From: Mesotaenium endlicherianum
Lineage: Eukaryota > Streptophyta > Zygnematophyceae > Zygnematales > Mesotaeniaceae
Assembly (NCBI GenBank): GCA_009602735.1
Contig: WELA01009122.1
Location: 171,654-235,653 of the forward strand
Direction of reading: 5' to 3'
DNA length: 64,000 bases
Part shown: piece after piece, positions 45,244-57,055 of the stretch
How the letters are laid out: every line of letters begins with the position of its first letter
Numbering within the stretch: position 1 is the stretch's first letter
Notes under the pieces: model-generated
The model's input: only the letters and a program-made list of their open reading frames with translations
What the model was told of the DNA's origin: nothing
Databases searched by the model: none
Position numbers and translations under genes: made by a program

Positions 45244-46502
45244 TGAAATGAATCAGTTCATTATTTATTTAATTAATTGCATATATAAATATAACACTAA
45301 ATAAGTATTATATCTATATACTCACATGTGCGAGTTCATCTAAATGAATGTATGTCGATGTAATGCGAGTTCACTTACTTTGTCAAAAAGGTCAGCAGGA
45401 TGACTTTTGTACCATAGTGTAGTTTGCTGACTTTGTTGAAAAGGTCAGCAGGATGACTTTTGTATCATAGTGTAGTTTGCTGAGATTTATATATCAGTTA
45501 TATATAGGATATAATATCAGTAGGTTGACATACAGTAAGCTCGCTTGATATTAGTCAATAAACTTAGCTTCAGTGCGCTGAGAATAGACATATTCATTTA
45601 GATTGTTATTTGTAGATTGGCACACGTGACCGTAGTATACTGAAAGTCGGGAGGTCAACTGAGATTTGGTAAACCGATGTCCTACCAGTGTGGTTAACTC
45701 TTGGGTAGGCGGAGCCGTCGTCAGTCAACTGAACAGTTAGGACTTCAGTCAACCGACCAATTAATATGGTCGTTATACCTAGATCCGTGGGTCCCAACTG
45801 AACGGGTTTCCCACGAAACGGCGCACCTTGCGCCGTGGTCAACCAGGTGGTCACTAGGTACATAGCAGGCTGGGATCTCGTGGTCCCTCATTCTGGACAG
45901 TAGGCTTTACAGTCGGATTTCTACTTGCAAGTGATGTGTGCACTTTTTGGGTTCGTTCTAATGACCAGCCTTCACAGAAACTGACATGGCTGCTTCGTTT
46001 GCGCTTTAAATGGAGCGAACTAGAACTTTTCGGAAAGGTCTCGTCAAGATGCATCCGTTGCCGTTAAGTTTGCTCAATTTGGAGTAGTATTGACAGAGTT
46101 ATGCCCTCTGACATTTCGGGGTCACAAAGCGGACAGATTCCATGTTTTGCACCTAAGTCAGTGGGATGTGTTTGAGCTACATTATGGTCATCTGAATGAG
46201 AGCGCCTTTGCTATTCAGTCCCCTGATGTTGTGAATGTGCTATACATGCTTGCATGCCTGGTAGGCAAGAGGCCGTGAGTTTCTAAAGGAGAAGCTCAAG
46301 TCCTCAAGCTCGCCTCTTACTTGTGCCTCGTGTTAGTGTGCAACTGTGGCACACTACGGTAAGTGAGTCAAGAGGTGTAGATGAGTAAACGGAATTCTTA
46401 TGAGGGCGAAGATCGCTCCCTGATTTCACACGCTTCCACCTATCTCTGATCTTATATATTTAAATGAAATATATTAATCTTGAATAAGCAAGATTCATTT
46501 CA
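45244..46502 (+). mobile_element. Family Y solo LTR nested in inverted orientation, duplication CTTAA
   Basis: 1259 bp, TGAAATGAATC...GATTCATTTCA, reverse complement of the flanking Y LTRs. CTTAA lies on both sides (45239-45243 and 46503-46507). It therefore inserted separately into the Y internal region. It shows a 53-bp tandem duplication at 45377-45482. Confidence 0.92.
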
Positions 46503-47489
46503 CTTAACCCCTTTAACCACATTAGGTCAAATAATCCAGCAGGCTGACTTAACCTAAGTCAACAATCACACAAGATCTGCATCCATAAACCTTAGCACAC
46601 TGACTAAACCCATCTTAAGCTTAAACCCCAAGCTCCTACGATCCCATCAAGTACCACAAAGCACCGTCTTATATATAGCATTCAAGCACAAGGCACATAC
46701 CCTAAACCCTCCAAGCACAAATCAATGTGGCAAACGAGAGAAGCACACAATGTCACAGCCACGATTGGGAGTAGGGGGTATCTGTAGGATGCCATTGTTG
46801 CTACCGAAGCCTCTTCACATAGAAGTTGCAGCATGCTGAAGCTTGTGGACGACGTAGTGCACTTGGATCGTGGCGAGGATAACCTGTCGTCAATCCATAC
46901 TTGGAAACTTATGTTAGTAAATCATGTGTGCACGTACTGTCTCAATTTCTCAACACATGCAGCCATACTCAAGCTCCCTCCACCTAACTACCACACATAT
47001 AATGAGAGAGGAACGTTCCTTGCAAAGCAACAAGCTTAAACCCTAAGGGATTGCAAAACAGACTAACAAGTCCCCTAGCACAGCTGGAGTGCACACCCCT
47101 CTCTATACTAGCCGTGGATTGCCTATAACAACACACGACGACTATGATCAAGTGAGGTACATGAGTCATATCCAGCTTGCTATGATGCAACTCCCTTGAG
47201 GCAGCCCTCGATGCTTGCAAACTCCTCTTCCATCAAGCCTCCACTTTAGGCTTCTCATTGCGTGGATCTGTACACAAGAGGCTAGGAAAGTCAAGTTAGT
47301 ATGCCGCATAGTACATTGAGCCAAGAGACACACTAGGTGAGCAAGTAGAAGGATCCTGGACAGGATGTGCAATACTCTACATCCATACACTTCCCAAGCT
47401 CCACCTGGACTCATCATACCACACAAGTAAGCCTCACACATTTCCCTCATGAGGGCAAAGAAGACAAGCACGGACACTCAAGAAAGGAC
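46503..47489 (-). other. Family Y internal region, right part (leader)
   Basis: Starts at the primer binding site and reads leftwards. Only short ORFs occur, the longest a 103-codon frame (47166-47477) with a plausible Met but no known domain. I treat it as non-coding leader. Confidence 0.55.
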
Positions 47490-47505
47490 TTAGCTCCGAT
47501 ACCAC
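47490..47505 (-). other. Family Y primer binding site
   Basis: On the minus strand GTGGTATCGGAGCTAA directly follows the LTR end. The stretch GTGGTATCGGAGCTA is identical to that of the G2 elements. Confidence 0.85.
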
Positions 47506-48757
47506 TGTAATGAATCTTGCTTATTCAAGATAAATATATTTCGTTTAAATATGTAGATAGGTGGACGCGTGTAAAATCAGGGAGCGATCTTTGCCCTTAG
47601 AATGAACTCCATTTATTCATTTATACCTCTTGACTCACTTACCATAGTGTGCCATAGTTGCACACTAACACAAGGCACAAGAAAGAGGCGAGCTTGAGGA
47701 CTAGAGCTTCTCCTTTAAGAACTCATGGCCTCTTGCCTACCAAGCATACAAGCATGTATAAGCACATACACAACATCAGGGGACTGAATAGCGAAGGCGC
47801 TCTCATTCAGATGACCATAAAGTAGCTAAAACACATCCCACTAACTTAGGTGCAAAACCATGGAATTTGTCTGATATGTGACCCCCAAATGTCAGAGGGC
47901 ATAATTCTGTCAATACTACTCCAAATTGAGCAAACTTAACGGCAACGGACGCATCTTGTCAAAACCTTTTCGAGAAGTCCTAGTTTGCTTGATTCAAAAC
48001 ACAGACGAAGACGCCATGGCAATTTCCGTGAAAGCTGGTCATAATAACGAGCCCAAAAGTGCACACATGACTTGCAAGTAGAAAATCCGACTCTAAAGCC
48101 TACTGTCCAGAATGAGGAAACCCGAGATCCTAGCCTGCTACGTACCTTGTGACCACCTGGTTGACCACGACGCAAGGTGCACCGTTTCGTGGGAAACCCG
48201 TTAAGTTGGGACCCACGGATCTAGGTATAACGACCATATTAATTGGTCGGTCGACTGAAGTCAAGACTGTTCAGTTGACTGACGACGCCTCCGCCTACCC
48301 AGGACTTAACCACACTGGTAGGACATCGGTTTATCAAATCTCAGTTGACCTCCCCACTTTCAGTATACTACGGTCACATGTGCCAGTCTACAAATGATAA
48401 TGTAAATAAATATATCTATCCTTAGCGTACTGAAGGTGAGTATACTGACTTATATCAAGCGAGCTTACTGTATGTCAACCTACTGATATTATATCCTGTA
48501 TATAACTGATATATAGATTTTAGCAAACTATACTATGATACAAAAGTCATCTTGCTGACCTTTTCAACAAAGTGAGCAAATGACACTATAATACAAAGTC
48601 ATTCTGCTGACCTATTTGACAATGTAGTAAACTCGCATTATAATGACATACATTCATTTAGATGAACTCGCGGATGTGAGTATATTGACATAATACTTAT
48701 TTAGTGTTGTATTTAAACATGCATTTTATTAAATAGATTACAAATTGATTCATTACA
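47506..48757 (-). mobile_element. Family Y 5' LTR
   Basis: 1252 bp, TGTAATGAATC...GATTCATTACA. It holds the X/Y shared core at 48291-48344 and diverged copies of the 53-bp tandem unit near 48520-48630. Confidence 0.9.
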
Positions 48758-49121
48758 GAAATCTTTGAGCGTTGGCTGGAGCGTGCCTCCTATGCTCTTT
48801 GTGGCCTTGGGAAGTCTTTCTTTGCGCCCTTCTCTCTCTCTTGCGCTCCTTCTGCTTCACTAGCAAATGTGTATGGCAAGAATGAGGCGAGTGTGTGCAG
48901 CACTCGTATCTTACCCAGGCACCACGCATGCTGGATTCTCCCCCTTGGGAGTTTCCACGCCGCGTCTTCTTCCAATGAAACATGCATACAGCCTCGAGCT
49001 TACCGCTCGGCCATCTTAGCCGTTCAAATAGCATGCAGGGCTGTGTGACGTTAGCGACCCATGCCCTTTGGCTGGGTGCTTAAGTCGTGGCAGCCTCGGC
49101 CGAAGTCCAGCGACTGAGAGC
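48758..49121. repeat. Flank repeat R, right copy, and adjoining sequence
   Basis: 48758-48822 matches R at 41416-41479. The rest is unassigned and was the target of G2 copy B. No supported gene. Confidence 0.55.
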
Positions 49122-49126
49122 GCCGT

Positions 49127-49629
49127 TGTAGTGAAACAGATAGATAAAGTACTTAGTAAAACAAAATACTTTATCTATTCAAGACAAGGATCTTTGAACA
49201 CAAGTGGTAGCTTCTTGAAAGAGAGATGGCTTCTTGAAAGTTAATATATTTCTGGATTTTGGCAAGTACAAGAGTGATTCTGGAATGTCTTTCTATGTTC
49301 TAGCTCTTGTTTATATACTTGCTACATAAGTAATTTCTAGGAAGGTGTATGTTGATGTGTTGGCACCCAACACATCCCAAAACTTGCCACCTCTTTCTAG
49401 AATAATGTACACATGTCCTTTTGACCTAAAAATGGCACATCTGACTTTTGCCACATGGAGTTCTTCTAGGTCTTTCCTCTAACTTCGAAAATGCCTTGGA
49501 AGGTTCAAAGGACATGAACCAAGTTACTAGAGTACCTATTCACACTTGACTCCACACAATACTACTCCAAATATATTTGAAAACATTAAAATATATGCAA
49601 ACTAATATATAATAACTCAAATCACTACA
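49127..49629 (-). mobile_element. G2 copy B, 3' LTR
   Basis: 503 bp, followed on plus by the same polypurine tract complement (49630-49642) as copy A. Confidence 0.95.
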
Positions 49630-49642
49630 TCACCCCCCCGAT

Positions 49643-50398
49643 AGAAAAAGCGACGTCTCGGCGCGTCAAGTCAGGTCTTACACATGTGGAGCAAACTAGT
49701 CAACAGTTTCAAGTCAGATGCCACACATGTGAAGAGGACTAGTCAAAGGCGCCAAGTCAGGTGCTACACATGTAAGGTAGACTAGGCAAGGTCGTAGGTG
49801 GTGTGACCTTATTGGCTAGCCTACTCCTTAATGATAAAGAAAATTGTACAAGTTGGCCCAGAATCTGCCACGAACTCAAAAATTCATAGCGGCCACAGAA
49901 CTGCTCCAAATCTGAAAATTCGAGTGCCAGACGGACCGCGTCGGAGAACTCTACCGGGTCACCAAATTTGAGAGCATTCTCATTTCTGGAGTGTCGTTGA
50001 GAGCTGAGAGAGTAGGCACTCCTCCAAATCTGTGCAGAAACTTCTGAAAATCATAAGTCCTTCTATACTTCTCCAAATTCTGCAAACTAAGTCTCAAACT
50101 GGGCGCTGTAAGATGTTCTACCAGAGTCTTGAGTTTCAGAGCATTCCAAGTTCAGGGGAGGGCACAATGTCAGAAGGCATATTCTGCCCTAACAATGCCA
50201 GCAGCCTGACCCCCTTCTACTTAGAGCATCATATCTCTCTCACCAGTGCTCCAAATTGAGCAAACTTGGACTCTAAATGACCGGCTACTCATGGACTACA
50301 GCCAGGTAAATTTTCAGAATTTATTATGCAGAGACCTATTACCAGTAGCAGTTTTAGTTTTCTGTCCAGAAACTGCGAGAAGAGAAGAGTGTCTAATG
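49643..50398 (-). other. G2 copy B 3' non-coding region
   Basis: Equivalent to 28131-28884 of copy A, with more mismatches than the coding region; no supported ORF. Confidence 0.7.
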
Positions 50399-53300
50399 TC
50401 AATTTTTCCTCTTTCTTGTTCTTGCAGGCTGCCTCCAAGGGGTCTTCTGCTGCTTCTTGATGGTGGCAGGCTGCCTCCCTGAAGTCTTCGGGCTTCTAGT
50501 AGAGAGACTTGGGGCTGGTCCAAGATGGGGGTTGGCGGCATGGAAGCGCTTCAACTTTCTCTGAACTTTGTCAAGGTAGTGCGCCGCCACCCAACTATTC
50601 TCCGAATCTGGATATCCTTTCCACTTGATCAAGTATTGCTGCTGTCTCCTGAAATTTCTCATAGCCACTATGTCTTCCACTTCGTACTCCAAATGATCAT
50701 CCACTATTGTTGGGGCTGGTGGGGTTGTCACACGTCCTGGGAACTTGTTGTCGGGTTGCACATATGGCTTGAAGAGGGAAGCGTGGAATACGGGGTCGAT
50801 GTGCATAGTCTGGGGAAGTTCTAGCTTGAAAGCAACGGGGTTGACTTGCTGGATAATCTTGAAGGGTCCCAAATACTTGGGAGAGAACTTGCTGCCGGCA
50901 GGCCTGTTGTTCAGGGAAATGTTCTTGGATGATAGTAACACGTTGTCACCCACTCTGTACGTAATTTCTCTTCTGGATCTGTTCGCCACTCTTGCTTGAG
51001 CATCTTGCGCGTGTTGTAGAGCTTTCTTCGCTGCTGTAAGGGCTGCTTCTAATGTCTCCATAAAATCTGTGGCTGCAGGTACTTCATCATGGCCAGCCGT
51101 GAAGCTCAGTGGCGTGGTCGGATGGAAGCCATAGTTGAGGAAGAATGGGGACTCTTGGGTAGAGGCCTGCGTAGTGTTGTTGTAGGCAAACTCGAGGGGG
51201 GTCAAGTACATGTCCCAGTCTTGCTCGAGGGTAGACACGTAGGCCTTTAGAGAGGTCTTTAGGGTACGATTCATACGCTCGGTTTGCCCATCTGATTGTG
51301 GGTGGTAGGCAGTAGACATATCCAGCGATGTACCCAAGTTCTTGAAGAGATTTTTCCAGAAATGGCTTGTGAATCTTGGATCTCTATCTGACACAATTCT
51401 TGATGGTAGTCCATGGAGTCGGAAGATGTTGTCAAAGATGAGTCTTGCAAGTTGTGGTGCTGTAGCCTTAGTCGTCGTGGGAATAAAATGAGCCATCTTG
51501 GTAAGTCTGTCCACCGCCGTGAGTATTGCATTATGGCCTCGAGGTGTCACGGGCAAGTCCACGATAAGGTCCATTGAGATGTCCGTCCATTGTCTTTCGG
51601 GGATTGGTAGTGGTTGGAGGAGTCCTCCCGCCTTTTGCGATGATGGCTTGATTCTTTGGCATGTGTCACAGCTCCTGCAGTACTCCTTGACTTGCTTAGA
51701 CATGCCTGGCCAACAATAAGTCCTAGCTAGAACGCCCGTGGTCCTTAGGATTCCAAAGTGTCCTCCAAGAGGGTTGTCGTGTGCTTCTCGTAGAAGCAAG
51801 AGCCGGAGGTCTAAGTCATTAGGAACACATCTCTGGCCCGTATCTTGCCTCACCCAATAATTGCCTTCTTGCTTCTTGCATGGGTCCAAGGCTGCTTCTC
51901 CGTTCTTGTAGTAAGGGTCTCTTTCATAGGCGGCTGAAAATCGAGCTTCCAGATCTGTCTTCAGGGATACCATCACTGCATTTAATTGCAGTCTTGAGAG
52001 GGGGTCAGCCGGGTTTGTCTTGCCGGGCTGGTACTGAATCGTGATGTTGTATTGTTGCAAGTATCCGCTCCATCTTGCTTGTCTCCTTGAGAGATACGGC
52101 TGCGTTTGGAGGTGCTTTAACGCCTCGTGGTCCGTGGTGACCAGTACTTTGCGTCCTTCAACGTAGCAGCGCCAAACCTTCAAGGCATGTACAATCGCCA
52201 ATGCCTCTCGCTCCGTGGTTGTATAATTTTGCTCGGCTGGATTTAGCTTCCTTGACTCGTAGGCGATGGGCTGCAGTCCCTTGCCTTGGTCTTGAAGCAG
52301 GATTGCTCCTATTGCATAGGAAGATGCATCGGTGATGACGTGGAAGGGCCAATCTGGGTTTGGACTTGGGAGTGTGAGCACCGGGGATGTGGTCAATCTT
52401 CGCTTTAACTCTTGAAATGCCTCTTCCTCTTTCTCGGTCCATGTATATAGCCTGTCCTTCTTGAGTAGATCTGTCAGGGGGGCTGCTATGTGCGAGAAGC
52501 CTTGGATGAATTTTCTGTACCAATTGGCAAATCCCAAGAATGACTGGAGTTCTTTCTTGGTCGTGGGGGTTGGCCATTCCTCCACCACCGTGGTCTTCTT
52601 GGGGTCTATCTTGATGCCATCAGCAGTCACGTGGAGACCTAGGAACTCCACTTCTTGTTTGGCAAACTCGCATTTTGACTCCTTCGCAAACAGCTTGTTT
52701 TGCTTCAATACTTCAAGGACTTCTTTCAAGTGTCTCGCATGCTCTTCAAGGGTCTTGCTGTAGATAAGGATGTCATCGATGAATACCACCACAAATCTGT
52801 CCAACATGGGCTGAAATATGGTGTTCATCATAGTCATGAAAGTTGCTGGCGCGTTGGTGAGTCCAAATGGCAGGACCATGAACTCAAAATGTCCATATCT
52901 TGTCCTGAATGCCGTCTTCTCTATGTCCGGTTCTGCGATGCGAATCTGGTGGTAGCCGCTCCGTAAGTCAATCTTCGTGAAGTACTTGGCTCCAACCAGC
53001 CGGTCCATGAGCTCATCCATGCGCGGCAGCGGGTATCGATTCTTGATGGTGATCTTGTTGAGGGCGCGATAGTCCACACACATCCTCAAGGTACCATCTT
53101 TCTTCTTGACAAATAGCACCGGGGCTCCAAATGGCGACTTGCTAGGTCGAATGAAGCCATGCTCCAGTAGCTCCTTGATTTGCTTCTTGACTTCGTCTAG
53201 CTCCGTGTATGACATTTTGAACGTAGGCCGAGAGATGGGCTTGCTTCCGGGCTCCAACTCTATCTTGTGGTCTACGAATCTTTTGGGGGGTAGGCCCTTG

Positions 53301-54064
53301 GGCAATTCCGGGGAGAACACTTCTTTGTAGTCCTCTAAGACTTCTTGTATCTCCTTGGGAACGGGGCTGCCTTCTTGACTCTCGATGTCTTTCTTGATGT
53401 CTTTTGGCGTGATCAAGGCCAAAAGAAGCTCGTGTCCCTTCCTCACAAGTCTCTTGAGTTGGAGGGCGGACAATAGTATCTCGTGTGCCGGCTTCTGGAT
53501 GTCTTGGGTCTGGATATTCTGGATTGCGCGCAAAATACAGATTCTTGAAGTGATGTCATTCTTGATCTTGATAGTACCGGTCCTCCAATCAACTTGGGGG
53601 TTGTGCTTGGTCAACCAAGGCGTCCCTAGGATGACGTCGTACTTGCCCAATTGCATGGGGGAGAACACTACTCTATCCTTGAAGGACTTGATAGAGAGTG
53701 CCAAGGGGTACGTCTTCTTGGAAGGGGTAGTATAGGAGAATCCATCGGGCATCATAATCTCCTCGTCGTGGTCAAGAGTTCGCATAGTAATACCGTGCTT
53801 GGTGGCAAAATCTGCAGCAATGAAGTTGCCTTGAGCTCCGCTATCCACCAAGATGTGGACCTTCTCTCCTCCAAGGTAACCTCTCAAACTCATTGGGGCT
53901 GGAACGTCGTCTTCAACGGGGGTCTCCACCTCACTTGGCGTGTTGCCTTCTCGTGAAGTGGGTCTTGGGGTGGTAGGCTCCTGGCCTACCGGCGCTGTCC
54001 GTTTTTTGACAACTTTTTGGGGCATGAAAGTGCACGATGGCCCTTTTCCTTGCAATAAAAGCAT
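50399..54064 (-). CDS. G2 copy B Pol polyprotein (PR-RT-RH-INT-chromodomain)
   Basis: 1221 codons in the same frame relation to gag as in copy A. Protease [15 protein letters not shown], RNase H TDAS, the integrase D-D-X35-E triad and chromodomain are all intact at the same residue positions. It differs from copy A at the GIKIDPKK position (Met in A) and in the last residues (RKRKN versus TKRKK-type end). Intact catalytic residues in both copies argue for recent purifying selection on the source element. Confidence 0.96.
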   Translation of the reverse strand: MLLLQGKGPSCTFMPQKVVKKRTAPVGQEPTTPRPTSREGNTPSEVETPVEDDVPAPMSLRGYLGGEKVHILVDSGAQGNFIAADFATKHGITMRTLDHDEEIMMPDGFSYTTPSKKTYPLALSIKSFKDRVVFSPMQLGKYDVILGTPWLTKHNPQVDWRTGTIKIKNDITSRICILRAIQNIQTQDIQKPAHEILLSALQLKRLVRKGHELLLALITPKDIKKDIESQEGSPVPKEIQEVLEDYKEVFSPELPKGLPPKRFVDHKIELEPGSKPISRPTFKMSYTELDEVKKQIKELLEHGFIRPSKSPFGAPVLFVKKKDGTLRMCVDYRALNKITIKNRYPLPRMDELMDRLVGAKYFTKIDLRSGYHQIRIAEPDIEKTAFRTRYGHFEFMVLPFGLTNAPATFMTMMNTIFQPMLDRFVVVFIDDILIYSKTLEEHARHLKEVLEVLKQNKLFAKESKCEFAKQEVEFLGLHVTADGIKIDPKKTTVVEEWPTPTTKKELQSFLGFANWYRKFIQGFSHIAAPLTDLLKKDRLYTWTEKEEEAFQELKRRLTTSPVLTLPSPNPDWPFHVITDASSYAIGAILLQDQGKGLQPIAYESRKLNPAEQNYTTTEREALAIVHALKVWRCYVEGRKVLVTTDHEALKHLQTQPYLSRRQARWSGYLQQYNITIQYQPGKTNPADPLSRLQLNAVMVSLKTDLEARFSAAYERDPYYKNGEAALDPCKKQEGNYWVRQDTGQRCVPNDLDLRLLLLREAHDNPLGGHFGILRTTGVLARTYCWPGMSKQVKEYCRSCDTCQRIKPSSQKAGGLLQPLPIPERQWTDISMDLIVDLPVTPRGHNAILTAVDRLTKMAHFIPTTTKATAPQLARLIFDNIFRLHGLPSRIVSDRDPRFTSHFWKNLFKNLGTSLDMSTAYHPQSDGQTERMNRTLKTSLKAYVSTLEQDWDMYLTPLEFAYNNTTQASTQESPFFLNYGFHPTTPLSFTAGHDEVPAATDFMETLEAALTAAKKALQHAQDAQARVANRSRREITYRVGDNVLLSSKNISLNNRPAGSKFSPKYLGPFKIIQQVNPVAFKLELPQTMHIDPVFHASLFKPYVQPDNKFPGRVTTPPAPTIVDDHLEYEVEDIVAMRNFRRQQQYLIKWKGYPDSENSWVAAHYLDKVQRKLKRFHAANPHLGPAPSLSTRSPKTSGRQPATIKKQQKTPWRQPARTRKRKN
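53972..54007 (-). promoter_or_regulatory. G2 copy B -1 frameshift signal
   Basis: The same A AAA AAC heptamer (54007-54001), 10-base spacer and seven-pair hairpin (53990-53972) as in copy A, without change. Confidence 0.8.
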
Positions 54065-55266
54065 AGTCCAGCCGTCATGAGAGCTTCTTTTTCAGCCGGG
54101 GAGAGTCTTGCTTTCACTCCTTGCTGGTTTCTTGCATCATAAGTGTCATTGGAGGGTCTTCCACTCTTCCGGGCAGCCGCGGGGTCCCTTTTAATAACTC
54201 CGATTTCCATGGGTGTGGGTCCAGATTCGGATGTGGAAGGGGCTGCGTACACCCGCGTCGTCGGTACCCGTGAAGATGAAGGCACGGAGTGCTTGAAATC
54301 CAAGGTATCCACCTTTTGGGCCACTTCAATGATCTTTGAGAAGTCCGTCAAGTCGCGTAACTCCACTTCCTTTGCCACCTTGGGTTTGAGGCCAAAGATG
54401 TAGCGGTCAATCTTCTCCTCGAGAGACATGTTGGGGATCTCAAGAGTGAGGGCGTGAAATCTGGATGTATACTCTTGAACGGACGTCGTTTGCTTGAGAT
54501 GGTGGAGCTTTCCTCGGGCAATCTTCTCCGCATTGATGGGCATGAATTGCTTCTTGAGGGCCTCACGAAAATCTGCCCATCTTGCATATGATGGTGGGGG
54601 CTCTTGGCCGAGCATGGGGTGCGCCATAGCTTGATATATAGCCGCTTGATAGTTACGCCACCATGATGTTGCTGCTCCTCTAAGTAAGGTAACGGCAAAG
54701 GGAACGTAGTCCTCCTCGGGTACTTCAAGGAATGCGAGGTACGTCTCCACTTGGTAGAGCCATAAATTCAGGTTGGCACCTTTCCCGGGGTTGAAAGTGT
54801 CGGGTTTGCCGGGCTTGATGAGTTTCCTTGCTCTCGTTGGCTCTTGTGGAGGCGCTTGAGCCGGGGCTGGATTTTGAGCATTGCTCGCAATAGGGGCAAC
54901 CATGGCAGCCATAGCTTCTCTTGACGCTTGCACGGTTGCTTCATAGGTGGCCAAGCCCACTTGGTTGTGGACGGTCATTAGGAAGGCTGCCCACTCATTT
55001 GCGGGAACTCCTTGTGGTGGGGTCAACTTTGCTATAGCGGCTGCCACGGGATTTGACGGTGCTCCTCCTTGTGGTGCTTCTTGTTGTTGGAGATTTCCTT
55101 GAGTAGGCTCTCCCATCGACGCTGGAGGAGGGTGTGCTCCTCCTTGTGGTGCTTCTTGTTGTTGCAGATTTTCTTGAGTGGGCTCTCCCATCGGCGCTGG
55201 AGGAGGGTGTCTTGGAGAGGAAGGGCTTCCTTCGAAAGCTTGCTGTTGGTCTTGAGGATCGGCCAT
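53986..55266 (-). CDS. G2 copy B Gag
   Basis: 426 codons from ATG 55266, the same protein as copy A: a duplicated Pro/Gln-rich N-terminal unit, the Gag domain, and the zinc knuckle [14 protein letters not shown] near the end. It overlaps pol by 79 bp in the -1 frame. Confidence 0.95.
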   Translation of the reverse strand: MADPQDQQQAFEGSPSSPRHPPPAPMGEPTQENLQQQEAPQGGAHPPPASMGEPTQGNLQQQEAPQGGAPSNPVAAAIAKLTPPQGVPANEWAAFLMTVHNQVGLATYEATVQASREAMAAMVAPIASNAQNPAPAQAPPQEPTRARKLIKPGKPDTFNPGKGANLNLWLYQVETYLAFLEVPEEDYVPFAVTLLRGAATSWWRNYQAAIYQAMAHPMLGQEPPPSYARWADFREALKKQFMPINAEKIARGKLHHLKQTTSVQEYTSRFHALTLEIPNMSLEEKIDRYIFGLKPKVAKEVELRDLTDFSKIIEVAQKVDTLDFKHSVPSSSRVPTTRVYAAPSTSESGPTPMEIGVIKRDPAAARKSGRPSNDTYDARNQQGVKARLSPAEKEALMTAGLCFYCKEKGHRALSCPKKLSKNGQRR

Positions 55267-55289
55267 CTTCTTGTGCTACCAAAGTGCCT

Positions 55290-55302
55290 AGCTCCGATAC
55301 CA
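55290..55302 (-). other. G2 copy B primer binding site
   Basis: TGGTATCGGAGCT on minus, one base from the 5' LTR, identical to copy A. Confidence 0.85.
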
Positions 55303-55303
55303 C

Positions 55304-55806
55304 TGTAGTGAAACAGATAGATAAAGTACTTAGTAAAACAGAATACTTTATCTATTCAAGACAAGGATCTTTGAACACAAGTGGTAGCTTCTTGAAAGAG
55401 AGATGGCTTCTTGAAAGTTAATATATTTCTGGATTTTGGCAAGTACAAGAGTGATTCTGGAATGTCTTTCTATGTTCTAGCTCTTGTTTATATACTTGCT
55501 ACATAAGTAATTTCTAGGAAGGTGTATGTTGATGTGTTGGCACCCAACACATCCCAAAACTTGCCACCTCTTTCTAGAATAATGTACACATGTCCTTTTG
55601 ACCTAAAAATGGCACATCTGACTTTTGCCACATGGAGTTCTTCTAGGTCTTTCCTCTAACTTCGAAAATGCCTTGGAAGGTTCAAAGGACATGAACCAAG
55701 TTACTAGAGTACCTATTCACACTTGACTCCACACCATACGACTTCAAATATATTTGAAAACATTAAAATATATGCAAACTAATGTATAATAATTCAAATC
55801 ACTACA
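55304..55806 (-). mobile_element. G2 copy B, 5' LTR
   Basis: 503 bp with a TATATAAA box on minus and the 12-bp U5 inverted repeat. Most differences from the left LTR cluster at the outer end (55735-55800). Confidence 0.95.
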
Positions 55807-55811
55807 GCCGT

Positions 55812-56149
55812 CAGTCAGCGCTTGGGCTCCTTGTAACGCCTGCATGTGTGCAGTATAGTCAGCTTTGCAGCTGACTGGGCGTCTTCACATGGTCACTTGA
55901 CCGTGTCAGCTTCTCAGCTGAGCTGTACACTCTTGCGATCTTGGCTCGATCAGCTGTCCAACTGACTGGGCCGTCAATCCCCGCTCACCCCTGAGGGTCG
56001 GGGTCAATCTGTCTTATAATCTGGACGTGTATTGTGCCAAGACTGAGCTTTCGGTGGTCAATCAATGGGTTTGGGTCAGCGCTGACTACCGTACCCGGGC
56101 GGCCGTAATTTGCGTTACGCGTGTGGCGTCGTCAAATGGATAGTAGTCG
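55812..56149. other. Unassigned flank of G2 copy B
   Basis: Continues the sequence broken by copy B. Rich in CAGCTGA/TCAGCTG-type words, but no gene or known repeat is identified. Confidence 0.3.
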
Positions 56150-56280
56150 CGACAATAGTACGACATAATTAATCATAACATTACCTTGATTAATTATGAA
56201 GGATTAAGGTAATTAAGCGGTGATTGATTACTTTATTTTCACTTTCATTATTGCGGATATGACTGTTAATGTTTTCGATT
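56150..56280 (+). repeat. Diverged G1 LTR middle fragment
   Basis: AGTACGACATAATTAATCAT...TTGATTAATTATGA...TTTCATTATT matches the central part of G1 LTRs (for example 10390-10490) with substitutions. Both ends are missing. Confidence 0.55.
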
Positions 56281-56319
56281 AACGGCGGTGGTTAACCTGG
56301 AATTAAACACCTTTGAAGT

Positions 56320-57022
56320 GGCCATGTGCACCGAGAAATACTTGCTCGCATATACGACTATACACATCACACACGTATCTATGCACAAATGCTCAAAGTG
56401 AATGCATGTCTGTTTGCACTCACGTTGGCGTGCTTTCCATGCTCGGAAGCATCGTTGCACGAATCCAAGCACGCACGGGCGCACTCACGCATGCACGCAC
56501 TCACACATCACGCCCGCTTGACAATATTACTTTAATGTTTTTCCTGTTGCCCAAGAGCAGCTTTAAATAAAAATATACAGTCACAAGCCGCCTCTACGTT
56601 CGCACGCATAGTCGCACGCACACTCGTACATACACCCACCCGCACGTTTGCAAGCGTCGGTATGCTTCCAACAGTTCTACAATTTTTAAATATTTCGGGT
56701 GCACCGTGCTTGCCGACCGCTTTCGTACCCGAATACCTCTAAATCCCCTGCACCATGCATTGTGGTGGAGCTTTTTTGGTAGCGGATATTTTTTACCCCG
56801 CACGCTCGAGCCCTTCCCGAGGCGCACGGAAAACTGGAACCGAGGCGCACGGGCAAACGGCACCCGTCGAGATTTTTCAGAGCTTAGTCGTTGTGCTTGG
56901 GCAAACGGCCGAAGACTTCACATTATAACGGAAAAAGCTTGGCCAGAGTAGCGAAGAGTCAAGACACGTTTTTCGACTGAGTGGCGAAGGAAACCCAGTC
57001 GAATCTGGGAGTATGGGTTGCG
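56320..57022 (-). repeat. Dispersed repeat Z, copy 2 (inverted)
   Basis: Reverse-complement counterpart of 25062-25860, with the same order of shared blocks and a CA/GCAC-rich part (56400-56520). It ends about 33 bases before the MITE. Open frames are only partly shared between the copies. Confidence 0.65.
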
Positions 57023-57055
57023 TATGAACTGCGGTGTACTTCAACTCGAACCTTA

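Larger units (their letters stand above)
41480..48757 (-). mobile_element. Family Y non-coding LTR element (LARD-like)
   Basis: Two similarly oriented about 1.25-kb LTRs (41480-42679, left end clipped; 47506-48757) bound an internal region with a TGGTATCGGAGC-type primer site next to the right LTR, so it reads on minus. About 3.6 kb of internal sequence remains after removing a nested LTR. It shows no Gag, protease, RT, RNase H or integrase motif in any frame. This matches the definition of a large retrotransposon derivative that depends on proteins from another element. Confidence 0.78.
49127..55806 (-). mobile_element. Full-length G2 Ty3/gypsy chromovirus, copy B
   Basis: 6680 bp, LTRs differing at about six positions, perfect GCCGT duplication (49122-49126, 55807-55811). 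Gag and pol are intact and nearly identical to copy A. Most coding differences are silent, with a Met-to-Ile change in RT and two changes in the C-terminal tail. Confidence 0.96.

Noticed and set aside
27615-55806. Segmental duplication of a 6.7-kb block
   Set aside because: The two G2 copies share nothing beyond their LTR ends and each has its own 5-bp target duplication, so they are separate insertions.
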